64,000 nt of DNA. Origin: Spirosoma terrae. GTDB taxonomy: Bacteria > Bacteroidota > Bacteroidia > Cytophagales > Spirosomataceae. A program made the position numbers and the translations under genes. The notes under the pieces were generated by a model. It made no database searches, was not told the DNA's origin, and saw only the letters and a list, made by a program, of their open reading frames with translations. Location of the stretch: the NCBI RefSeq assembly GCF_010435915.1, contig NZ_JAAFZH010000003.1, positions 62,001 to 126,000 of the forward strand. The letters are read 5' to 3'. Shown one piece after another: positions 34,492 through 42,887 of this stretch; positions within the stretch are counted from its first letter, which is position 1; each line of letters opens with the position of its first letter.

Positions 34492-36003
34492 TTAGTTTGA
34501 TTTAGGAAGGTTAGGTGAATTGCGAACGTTTTTAAGCTGCACCACTTCCGATACGTTCGGACTGGGTTTTGCTTTTAAACCGATGATTTCCAGCGTATCG
34601 ACGTCATCCGCAACAATAGCCGACCGGTTTTCGTCGTCGGCATAATCGAGTGCAATATTGTCCAGCGATATGTTCTTGCCGTGCCGGATATAAAATCCAT
34701 AAGCGGGTAACCGACCGAACATTTCACCACGCGGATAGGCGTCGATTTTCTCCGGTACGGTATGGTTGACAGCGGGTGGTGCAATGGGTACTGGTTTTCG
34801 CGTGTCATCATCGCTCAGTAAGGGTTTATTGCTGCCATCGAACCGAAGCCGGATTTGTTTCAGGGTTATATTTTCGACCAGAAAGCCCGGAATACCGGTA
34901 ATTGAGCAGCCATAGCCGCCAATCCGAGTGCCTTGCACATTTTCAATGAGAATATCCTTCAGGATTCCCGTAGCGGCTTTAGCATTTTTTCGGTACGTCC
35001 GGTTGCGGGCACCCAGCCGAAGGAAAATGGCGGTTCCTTTTACGTTGCGAACCGATATATTCGAGATGTTGATCCGTTCGATACGGGCACCGTCTACCGT
35101 CATGATACTGATCGCATCGACCCGCGTATCGAATACGGTACAATTCTGAACGGTGATATCTTCAAACGCTCCGCTCGTTTCCGTGCCGATCTTGATACCC
35201 GAGGCATTGGTACTGACAATGCAGTTCGTAATGGTAATATCCCGACAACTCTCGTTGGGGGACAGACTTTTCAGGCAGATACCGTCGTCGCCACTGGTAA
35301 TGAAGCAATTGGACACACGCACAACCTGACAATCGACCAAATCCATCCCATCGGTGTTACGTCCTTTGGCATCGGCATGGCGCGATTTTTCAATGTCTTT
35401 GTTTTCGCGGCTATCGACCGTAATGCCGTCAATAACCATGTTTCGGCACGACTGGTAAAACTGGACCCACGACCCCGAATTGCGCAGCGTAACGTCGCGT
35501 ACCTGTACGTTCTCACAGTTTCGGAAATGGAGTATCCGGGGGCGGCCGCTAAACGAAGGCGACAAATACGGGCCGTTAAAGTCGTCGCCCCGCCCGTCTA
35601 TCGTGCCCCGTCCGGCAATCGAAATGTTGTGCGCTTCTTCGGCGTAAATGAACATTTTATCCGTCACCAGATCTCCGCCGTAGGTCGGATATTTTGAGGG
35701 GGTAATCGGATAGTCGGCCACGTTGGCGCTTCCGAGCAACGTAGCACCGGCTTCGAGGTAGAGCGTTACGTTGCTTTTCAGATAAATCGTACCCGACAGA
35801 AACGTACCGTTGTGCAGATAAACCTTTCCTCCTCCGGCTGCATGACATTGATCAATAGCCGTTTGAATGGTTTTCGTATCCATCGTTTTGCCGTCACCTT
35901 TCGCTCCAAACGCAAAAGCATCCCATACACCCGTCGGTTTTTGGCTAAAACCAGATGTCGTGAGCGTCAGGAAGAGGAAAAAGATGTTGATCAGGTTATT
36001 CAT
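34492..36003 (-). CDS. GH28-like parallel beta-helix protein (polygalacturonase-type), copy 1
   Basis: A 503-aa secreted protein (signal peptide 'NIFFLFLTLTTSGFSQKP'). The GH28 landmarks are 'FGAKGDGKTMDTKTIQTAID', 'GRNTDGMDLVDC' (NTDG) and 'ITSGDDGICLKS' (GDD), which hold the catalytic aspartates. The usual GHG motif reads 'ASGIKIGTET', so the conserved His is missing, as in some rhamnogalacturonan- or unsaturated-substrate-type relatives. It probably cleaves a uronic-acid backbone in the periplasm. It is a clear tandem duplicate of the next gene, 21 nt away. Confidence 0.88.
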   Translation of the reverse strand: MNNLINIFFLFLTLTTSGFSQKPTGVWDAFAFGAKGDGKTMDTKTIQTAIDQCHAAGGGKVYLHNGTFLSGTIYLKSNVTLYLEAGATLLGSANVADYPITPSKYPTYGGDLVTDKMFIYAEEAHNISIAGRGTIDGRGDDFNGPYLSPSFSGRPRILHFRNCENVQVRDVTLRNSGSWVQFYQSCRNMVIDGITVDSRENKDIEKSRHADAKGRNTDGMDLVDCQVVRVSNCFITSGDDGICLKSLSPNESCRDITITNCIVSTNASGIKIGTETSGAFEDITVQNCTVFDTRVDAISIMTVDGARIERINISNISVRNVKGTAIFLRLGARNRTYRKNAKAATGILKDILIENVQGTRIGGYGCSITGIPGFLVENITLKQIRLRFDGSNKPLLSDDDTRKPVPIAPPAVNHTVPEKIDAYPRGEMFGRLPAYGFYIRHGKNISLDNIALDYADDENRSAIVADDVDTLEIIGLKAKPSPNVSEVVQLKNVRNSPNLPKSN

Positions 36004-36024
36004 GGTAAAAGCGGGTTTGGCCGA

Positions 36025-37659
36025 TTACTGTATCGTTCCGGATTCCTTGACCGTTGATTTTAAGGTTGGGTTTTCAAAAACGCAGGATTGTTTCGATTGG
36101 CTCAACGTATTATTGGTCAGAGCAATAGCGGATGATTTTTCGCCGTAAACAGACACGAACGAGGCAACGGCTGCCGTTGGCCGGGAGTCCGCAATCGTTA
36201 CTCGTTGGGCATTGATGAGCCGGATCAATTCCGGTGTTTGGACTACGCTCTGCGCTTTTAAACCCAGCATGTCGAGTTCTTCAACGTCATCGAAAACCAG
36301 TGCCGGACGCAGATCGTCTTTCACGAAACGCAATTGCACCTGATCGAACGTAACGTTTCGGGCGTGACGAACGTAGAAGCCGTAGGCAGGTAACGTAGCG
36401 CCGAACATCGTTCCGACCGGATAGGCATCGGCTTTCTCAGGAACGGGCGTTGATTTACCATCAGTGATGCCGCCTTCAAACATAAAGTTCAGGTTACGTA
36501 GCACTACGTTCTCGACCGGATACTCACTAAGACCCGTAACCGAACAGCCCAGCGCGGCCAGCCGACTTCCCTGAATATTTGAGATAATTACGTCCTGAAG
36601 AGCCGGTTTATTGACGACGGTGTTTGCTCCGTATTTCTTGTTTCGCGTGTTCAGCCGAACAAAAATGCCCGAACGTTTGATGTTTCGCAGGCTGATATTC
36701 GAAAACGTGACGCGCTTTATCTGAGCCCCATCAACGCTCATGATCGCTAATCCATCGCCCCACGTGTCGAATACGGTACAGTTTTGCACCACAATATCTT
36801 CGATACGTCCGGCGGTTTCTGTGCCGATCTTGATGCCACTGGCACCAGCGCTGACGACGCAGTTGGTAATGGTAATATCTCGGCAAGCTTTATCGGGAGA
36901 AAAGCTTTTCAGGCAGATGGCATCATCACCACTGGTAATGAAACAGTTGGAAATACGAACGAACTCACAATCGACCAAATCCAGGCCGTCGGTATTGCGG
37001 TGCTTCACGGCGTGTTCCCGATTCGGATTCTCAACGTCTTTGTTTTCCCGACTATCGACCGTAATGCCATCGATCACCAGATTTTTGCAGGCCTGATAGG
37101 TCTGTACCCAGGAGGCCGAGTTCTGAAGCGTTACGCCTTTGATCTGCACATTCTGGCAACCCCGAATATGAAGTATGCGCGGACGATATTTGAACGAAGG
37201 CCGCAGATAGGGATCGTTGGGGCCACGATTGTCGAGTAAATCGCCACGTCCGTCAATAATTCCCCGCCCGTCGATGCTGATGTTTTGGACGTTTTCGGCG
37301 TAAACAAGTGCTTTGCTGGTTAGCGGATTTTCATCGTAAGTCGGGTAGTCCGAAGCCTGATCCGGGAAATCCGTCGCTTTGGTGCTTCCGAGCAACGTAG
37401 CACCGGCTTCGAGGTAGAGCGTTACGTTGCTTTTCAGATAAATCGTACCCGATAGAAACGTACCATTGTGCAGATACACTTTCCCCCCTCCGGCTGCATG
37501 GCAATGGTCAACAGCTATCTGAATGGCTTTTGTATCCATCGTTTTGCCATCGCCTTTCGCGCCCGTGCTGAAGACGTCCCAAACACCGAGTGGTTTCTGA
37601 GCGAAGCCGCTGGTCAGAATCGAGAGCCAGAGAAGAAGAATTTTAACTGTGTAATTCAT
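36025..37659 (-). CDS. GH28-like parallel beta-helix protein, copy 2
   Basis: A 544-aa secreted paralog of the preceding gene (signal peptide 'ILLLWLSILTSGFAQKP'). It shares 'NTDGLDLVDC', 'GDDAICLKS' and 'ASGIKIGTETAG', again without the GHG histidine. It is about 40 residues longer, mainly at the C-terminus ('ESGTIQ' end). The N-terminal region is nearly identical to copy 1, including a 69-nt stretch of identical DNA. The two copies diverge more in the last third, so they may act on different linkages. Confidence 0.88.
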   Translation of the reverse strand: MNYTVKILLLWLSILTSGFAQKPLGVWDVFSTGAKGDGKTMDTKAIQIAVDHCHAAGGGKVYLHNGTFLSGTIYLKSNVTLYLEAGATLLGSTKATDFPDQASDYPTYDENPLTSKALVYAENVQNISIDGRGIIDGRGDLLDNRGPNDPYLRPSFKYRPRILHIRGCQNVQIKGVTLQNSASWVQTYQACKNLVIDGITVDSRENKDVENPNREHAVKHRNTDGLDLVDCEFVRISNCFITSGDDAICLKSFSPDKACRDITITNCVVSAGASGIKIGTETAGRIEDIVVQNCTVFDTWGDGLAIMSVDGAQIKRVTFSNISLRNIKRSGIFVRLNTRNKKYGANTVVNKPALQDVIISNIQGSRLAALGCSVTGLSEYPVENVVLRNLNFMFEGGITDGKSTPVPEKADAYPVGTMFGATLPAYGFYVRHARNVTFDQVQLRFVKDDLRPALVFDDVEELDMLGLKAQSVVQTPELIRLINAQRVTIADSRPTAAVASFVSVYGEKSSAIALTNNTLSQSKQSCVFENPTLKSTVKESGTIQ

Positions 37660-37670
37660 CGTGAATGCGA

Positions 37671-39194
37671 TTAAACCACTTTACTTTTTTCCATAATCAG
37701 CATTGGATAATCGTACAGCGGAAGCTGACGGAAAATCTGCGCTTCGGCACCTACCCGCCATTTATCGTTGTCGAACAGCTTCTCCTGATTCGGGATTTCG
37801 AGGATTTCGCCCGATAGCAGATCGACCAGAACGGGTTCCGCAAATCCGCGATCTTCCCAATCCCAGAGAAATAGATGAATGCTATCTGCCGGAGGATTGT
37901 CGGATGCTTTCTGGTCAGACCAATACGCCAATACAAGGCCGTTGTCGGTGTTTAACGTAGCAGTGCAAATGCCTTCCCGATTTTTGCCGGTTCCGTTGCC
38001 AAACGATTGGTATTCCTTCTCCGTGGCACTTTCCTTACCCGACAACGTATTGACCGTAGCGCTTCGGGTATGTACCTCGCCGTGAACCAGACTGCCCAGA
38101 TGTTGCAGGGCTTTGTACGCAATCTTGGGTTTGATTTCCGGCTTTTGCCGCAGAATTCCTTTGTAGTTCGTATTACCGGAGCCCTTCGGGTAATCGTGCA
38201 GATCGACGATCAGAAACCACAACGTCATGGGCAGATTCAACGAGCAATCGGTTAGTAACCGACGTAGCATGACTTTGGCTTGAATGGTTTCCGTCCAGGG
38301 TCCTTCGCCCGAAAATCCAGTGCTGTTCGGATCGGAGGGGAAGCCATTTTCGCCCTGCCAGATTTTGATTTTCGGGTTATAGCGGTCAATTAACTGGCGC
38401 AACCCTTTCGTCCGTTCGGTATACGCTTCGGGTATCGTCGTGTAGGGATGGAACGAAAAAATATCGATCAAATCACCCAATCCGGCTTTAAATAACTCCT
38501 GAATGTAGAGAATAGGCATCCTTGATACCACTCCACCGACGATAATCGCATCGGGGTTATTTTTTCGAATCAATGGCGCGGTTTCCCGAACCAGTTGTAC
38601 ATATTTTTTCGGGTCGGGTTTATCGGGCTTCCAGAAGCCCGACAGGTTCGGTTCGTTCCAGATTTCGTAATGCTGAACTTTCCCTTTGTACCGTTTGGCG
38701 ACTGCAACAACGAACTTCTGCCAGGCCGCATTGGCCACGGGATCGGCCGTTGATGGATAAAAACCAACTTCGCCCTCCTGGTAATTCGTATTGCCGTAAC
38801 CGACGTTGAAAAACGGTTTGACACCACGGCTCACGAGTCCATCGACGCTTTCATCGAGCCAGGCCCAGTCGTATTTGCCTTTTTCCCGCTCAACGCGCGC
38901 CCAACCCGTCTGCAAACGTCCCCACTTGACGGGCAAATCAGTGACCCAGGGATACACGTCTTTAGGTTTCCATAGGTCGCGGTCGAGTGTTTCGCAGCCG
39001 ATACCGAAGGGGGAGCTCTTAATTTCGGTCGGTTTCTTGAGTCGCACCGTACCTATTTTTTTCAAGGGCGCAGTTGCCCGATCGTTACTCGAGGAAATAA
39101 CGGATTCTGCAACTGCCGGTGTTAAATCGGTGAGCGAAGTCGATAGTGGGAGTACTGATAAGGTTTTAAGAAAATGGCGACGGTTCTTCTCCAT
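37671..39194 (-). CDS. Clan GH-A glycosidase, GH39-like, copy A
   Basis: A 507-aa protein with a twin-arginine-type start ('NRRHFLKTLSVLPLS'). The (beta/alpha)8 domain spans about 60-370. The acid/base Glu is in 'HYEIWNEPNLSGFWKP' and the likely nucleophile Glu in 'KIWQGENGFPSDPNS'. 'GIGCETLDRDLW' and 'KWGRLQTGWARVEREKGKYDWAWLDE' are family-specific. A beta-sandwich-like tail ends in 'LPLYDYPMLIMEKS'. The layout resembles GH39 xylosidases/iduronidases, but I cannot assign a CAZy family with certainty. It is a close tandem duplicate of the next gene. Confidence 0.82.
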   Translation of the reverse strand: MEKNRRHFLKTLSVLPLSTSLTDLTPAVAESVISSSNDRATAPLKKIGTVRLKKPTEIKSSPFGIGCETLDRDLWKPKDVYPWVTDLPVKWGRLQTGWARVEREKGKYDWAWLDESVDGLVSRGVKPFFNVGYGNTNYQEGEVGFYPSTADPVANAAWQKFVVAVAKRYKGKVQHYEIWNEPNLSGFWKPDKPDPKKYVQLVRETAPLIRKNNPDAIIVGGVVSRMPILYIQELFKAGLGDLIDIFSFHPYTTIPEAYTERTKGLRQLIDRYNPKIKIWQGENGFPSDPNSTGFSGEGPWTETIQAKVMLRRLLTDCSLNLPMTLWFLIVDLHDYPKGSGNTNYKGILRQKPEIKPKIAYKALQHLGSLVHGEVHTRSATVNTLSGKESATEKEYQSFGNGTGKNREGICTATLNTDNGLVLAYWSDQKASDNPPADSIHLFLWDWEDRGFAEPVLVDLLSGEILEIPNQEKLFDNDKWRVGAEAQIFRQLPLYDYPMLIMEKSKVV

Positions 39195-39215
39195 AGTAGG
39201 TTTCGGTGTAATTCT

Positions 39216-40736
39216 TTACACTACGTTACTTTTCTCCATAATCAGCAGCGGATAGTCCTGCAACGGTAATTGCCGGAATACCTGAGCCTCCGCATCGACC
39301 CGCCATTTATCCTTATCGTATATCTTCTCGTGATTCGTTAAGTCGAGAATATCGCCCGACAACGGATCGACCAGTACGGGTTCATTGAAACCTCGACCTT
39401 CCCAATCCCAGAAGAAAGCGTGAATGGTACTATCGGCGGGTTTATCGGCGGCTTTTGCGCCTGACCAATACGCGAAAACGGTTCCGTTGTCTGTATTTAG
39501 TACGGCCGAACAGATTCCATCCAGACTCTTTTTAAGTCCGTTACCGAAAAGCCGATATTCCTTTTCGGTGGCTGGTTCGCTACCCGCCACCGCGTGAACA
39601 ATCGAGCTGCGGGTGCGTACATCACCGTGAACCAGACTGCCCAGATGTTGCAGGGCTTTATAGGCGATCTTGGGTTTGACTTTGGGTTTCTGCCGCAGAA
39701 TGCCTTTGTAGTTCACCTTCCCGGAGCCTTTCGGATAGTCGTGCAGATCGACAATCAGAAACCAAAGCGTCATGTCGATATCCAGCGAACAGTCGGTCAG
39801 CAACCGACGTAGCATGACTTTGGCTTGGATGGTTTCGGTCCAGGGCCCCTCTCCGCCATAACCCGTACTGTTTGGGTCAGACGGAAAGCCGTTTTCGCCC
39901 TGCCAGATTTTGATCTTCGGATTGTGCTGGTCCAGTAATTTCCGGAGTGCTACGGTCCGCTCCGAATACGATTCAGGGATGGTTGTGTAGGGATGGAACG
40001 AAAAAATGTCGATCAGATCGGCAAGCCCAGCCTTCAGCATCTCCTGAATGTAGTAGGTCGGCATCTGCGAAACGACTCCACCCACAATGATGGCACCGGG
40101 ACAGTTTTTGCGAATTATTGGTGCCGTTTCCCGGACCAGCTGCACGTACTTTTGAGGATTGGGTTTGTCGGGTGCCCAGAATCCCCCCAGATTAGGTTCG
40201 TTCCAGATTTCGTAGTGCTTGATCTTATTCTTGTAGCGCCTGGTGAGGGCGGTTACGTAGCGTTTCCAGGCTTCGTTGGCTTCGGGAGAATCCAGCGGAT
40301 GATAGCCCACTTCACCGGCCATGTAATTGGTGTTGCCGTAGCTGACATTGAAAAATGGTGTTACGTTTCGGCTTACCAGTCCGTCGACGCTTTCATCCAG
40401 CCAACCCCAATCATACTTACCCTTTTCTCGTTCTACGCGTCCCCAACCTGTTTGCAGTCGTCCCCATTTAATGGGTAAACTATCGACCCAGGGATAGACT
40501 TCTTTGGGTTTCCACAAGTCGCGGTCCAGTGTTTCGCAGCCAATACCAAAAGGCGATCTTTTGATTTCGCTTGGTTTTTTGAGACGCACTGTCCCAATTT
40601 TTTTCAAGGGGGCAGCCGTTAGACTATCCGCTGGTTGAGTAATGGGGGACGATACGTTGGTTTCCAGCTGATCGAGCGATGCCGAAAGCGGGAGCACCGA
40701 TAGAGTTTTGAGGAAATTACGGCGGTTGTTTTCCAT
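39216..40736 (-). CDS. Clan GH-A glycosidase, GH39-like, copy B
   Basis: A 506-aa paralog of copy A, aligned over its full length and by eye about three quarters identical. It keeps the Tat-like start 'NRRNFLKTLSVLPLS', the acid/base Glu in 'HYEIWNEPNLGGFWAP' and the nucleophile Glu in 'KIWQGENGFPSDPNS'. Differences cluster in loops ('GEVGYHPLDSPEANEAWKR') and the C-terminal sandwich, which may alter substrate choice. It starts 8 nt after the unassigned toroid-like gene. Confidence 0.82.
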   Translation of the reverse strand: MENNRRNFLKTLSVLPLSASLDQLETNVSSPITQPADSLTAAPLKKIGTVRLKKPSEIKRSPFGIGCETLDRDLWKPKEVYPWVDSLPIKWGRLQTGWGRVEREKGKYDWGWLDESVDGLVSRNVTPFFNVSYGNTNYMAGEVGYHPLDSPEANEAWKRYVTALTRRYKNKIKHYEIWNEPNLGGFWAPDKPNPQKYVQLVRETAPIIRKNCPGAIIVGGVVSQMPTYYIQEMLKAGLADLIDIFSFHPYTTIPESYSERTVALRKLLDQHNPKIKIWQGENGFPSDPNSTGYGGEGPWTETIQAKVMLRRLLTDCSLDIDMTLWFLIVDLHDYPKGSGKVNYKGILRQKPKVKPKIAYKALQHLGSLVHGDVRTRSSIVHAVAGSEPATEKEYRLFGNGLKKSLDGICSAVLNTDNGTVFAYWSGAKAADKPADSTIHAFFWDWEGRGFNEPVLVDPLSGDILDLTNHEKIYDKDKWRVDAEAQVFRQLPLQDYPLLIMEKSNVV

Positions 40737-40743
40737 GCGTTGA

Positions 40744-41895
40744 TTAATAGCTGGTCAAGGGCTCGTTGAATACGTTGCAGACGTGCAGTGAGTGGCTATT
40801 GAAATGATAAGGCCCTTCGTAACCCGTATCGCCAAGCAAATGGCTCACTAAAGCAATTGAAAGGGGGTAAAACCAGGAACCGAGCATGATATGGGTGCGA
40901 TTCGGGTCTTCATCACGCAATTCGGCTCGGGCCGAGGTTTCGCCCTCCTGCCAGATCCAGTGAGGGCGTGGAACCCAGTCTTTAGGCTGGCTATCTTTTC
41001 GGTGTAATAACCAGCCGACTCCATCCGGACTTTCGTGCTGAAGCGCGTGAGCCAGATACCGACGACATGCCGCTTCTACGTCTTCCCGCCGATAGTCGGT
41101 TAAAGCAGCCAGATTGGCCAACTGATACGCTCCGTCAAAATCGGGGCAGTCGGAACCTCCCGGCCAGAACGAACCATCGGGTAACTGGCAAGCCAGTGTC
41201 GAATCGATGGAGCGTTCGAGGTGCCGGAGTGGCCAGCCTAAGGCGAAATAAATGGGCACTACGTGGATGGTTCCAAATAAGCCATTGTCGCGGTCAGCAC
41301 CGAATTGTGTTCCCCAGTATCCGGTTTTGCTATCCTGCAATTCTTCGAGAGCCGGAAACATCGCTTTCTCCATCAGCGCGTCTACTTCCGAAGCGCCAAA
41401 CCAATCCCGTAAGGCAAATAATGCCGTAGCAGCAGCCAGCACCTGATTGCCCGCCGACCATGAATTGCGCCAGTCGTAGTGTTTCACCCAGCGATACAGT
41501 CGATCAGCATTCAGGAGTGGCTCCAGAAAACTAAGTTCACGTTCGGGTTTGCGGTCGAGGACACGTAGCGCCCAGATGTTTCCGCGTGTATAATGCCAGA
41601 CGGGTTCGAGTTCTTCCAGGGTGCGGACGCGGCTAAACTCCGACGCTTTCCCGGAGAAAAAGCCCTGTTCGGTCTGTCGACGCTGAAATTGGTTGGCCCA
41701 AATGTCCAGGTCAGTTGCCGGGCGGTTATGGAGTTCACCAAACAAGTCCAGTACGTGGGCCGCATGGTAGGAGCCGTAAAAGCTTTCGCCTTCACTACGT
41801 TCCTTCCGATACACGCCGGGCGTATCGCCAATTTTCATGGCATTGACAAAATTCAGCGATGTTTCTTTAATACGTTGATAACCGGGTGTTTCCAT
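40744..41895 (-). CDS. Unassigned protein, probably an alpha/alpha toroid
   Basis: A 383-aa protein without a signal peptide. It is rich in helices with repeated Trp/Gly turns: 'WHYTRGNIWALRVLDR', 'WRNSWSAGNQVLAAATALFALRDW', 'CQLPDGSFWPGGSDCPDFDGAYQLANLAAL', 'ESPDGVGWLLHRKDS'. 'QLPDGSFWPGG' resembles the QxPDGSW repeats of terpenoid-cyclase/prenyltransferase-type toroids, a fold also used by some glycosidases and lyases. I do not recognise a named family. Its place between the esterase and the GH-A pair suggests a carbohydrate role in the cytoplasm. Confidence 0.6.
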   Translation of the reverse strand: METPGYQRIKETSLNFVNAMKIGDTPGVYRKERSEGESFYGSYHAAHVLDLFGELHNRPATDLDIWANQFQRRQTEQGFFSGKASEFSRVRTLEELEPVWHYTRGNIWALRVLDRKPERELSFLEPLLNADRLYRWVKHYDWRNSWSAGNQVLAAATALFALRDWFGASEVDALMEKAMFPALEELQDSKTGYWGTQFGADRDNGLFGTIHVVPIYFALGWPLRHLERSIDSTLACQLPDGSFWPGGSDCPDFDGAYQLANLAALTDYRREDVEAACRRYLAHALQHESPDGVGWLLHRKDSQPKDWVPRPHWIWQEGETSARAELRDEDPNRTHIMLGSWFYPLSIALVSHLLGDTGYEGPYHFNSHSLHVCNVFNEPLTSY

Positions 41896-41941
41896 CGTGT
41901 TATTGGTTGTATTTGGAGAATGATTGTATGTCTATTGTCGA

Positions 41942-42874
41942 TCAGATTCGGGTTAGAAATCCTCTGTTACGTAGCCAGATTTCCAGTTGCGTCATCCAGG
42001 AATCGGGCAGGTCGGGTTTGATCCCGAAGCCGTGGCCGCCTTTTTCGTAGAGGTGTAGCTCTGCCGGAACATTGGCTTTTCTGAGGGCTTCGTAAAAGCG
42101 GATGCTATTGCTGAATTTCACCGTAGGATCGTCGCCCGCATGAACCAGAAATGTCGGTGGCGTAGCCGTTGTTACGTGTTTTTCGGGGGAGAAATCGGCC
42201 AATTGCTTATCGATTGGATGATCGCCCAGCAGATTTTTTACGGAACCCTGATGCGCGATGTCGGGACGAAAACTGACGACGGGCCAGCACAGCACCAGAA
42301 AATCAGGACGTAGTGAAGTGGTATCTTTTCCCGGTTCAAACGCCTTCGTAAACTGCGTTGCGGCTATCGCTGCTACGTGTCCACCTGCCGAAGAACCCAG
42401 TGCACCCAAGTGATTCGGTTGAATGCCCCATTCAGCGGCCCGTTGACGTACCACACGAAACGCCTGCTGAATATCCTGAAACGGCCCTATTGATCGATCC
42501 TGCATCAGGCCATCGGCCGGTAAACGATACGTTAGTACAAAAGCCGTAATACCCCACTGATTTAAGCGTTGCGCGATAAACCGGGCATTTTCAGTATTCA
42601 GATTTCGGTAGCCACCACCCGGACAAATAATTACGCCCGTTCCGTTCGACGTAGCAGGCCGATACACGATGAGCCGTGGAACAATCACATTCGATACGGC
42701 CGTTAATCGACCTTCGGTATCGAATGTCCGTTTTTCGGGCTGCGTGCTGGTCACGGAGTTAGGAACGCCATTTGGATACAATGGCACCTCAATATTCCGC
42801 TGGGCCATAGCTTGCCCAGGCAGCAGGGTTACTGCCAGCAGAAGAAAGGTTGTTTGTGCCATTATTGCGCTCAT
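41942..42874 (-). CDS. Secreted alpha/beta-hydrolase esterase
   Basis: A 310-aa protein with a signal peptide ('FLLLAVTLLPGQAMAQRN'). The oxyanion motif is 'VIICPGGGYRNLN', the nucleophile Ser in 'GALGSSAGGHVAAI', the acid Asp in 'VHAGDDPTVKFSN' and the His in 'EKGGHGFGIKP'. It belongs to the BD-FAE/acetylxylan-esterase-like group that removes acetyl or feruloyl groups from plant glycans, so it likely deacetylates the locus substrate. Two in-frame starts, at 42874 and 42862, are possible. Confidence 0.88.
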   Translation of the reverse strand: MSAIMAQTTFLLLAVTLLPGQAMAQRNIEVPLYPNGVPNSVTSTQPEKRTFDTEGRLTAVSNVIVPRLIVYRPATSNGTGVIICPGGGYRNLNTENARFIAQRLNQWGITAFVLTYRLPADGLMQDRSIGPFQDIQQAFRVVRQRAAEWGIQPNHLGALGSSAGGHVAAIAATQFTKAFEPGKDTTSLRPDFLVLCWPVVSFRPDIAHQGSVKNLLGDHPIDKQLADFSPEKHVTTATPPTFLVHAGDDPTVKFSNSIRFYEALRKANVPAELHLYEKGGHGFGIKPDLPDSWMTQLEIWLRNRGFLTRI

Positions 42875-42887
42875 GGAATGCGGCTGC

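Noticed and set aside
34933..35697. 254-aa plus-strand frame opposite GH28 copy 1
   Set aside because: It lies wholly within a conserved gene on the other strand, has no recognisable domain, and no promoter or operon context.
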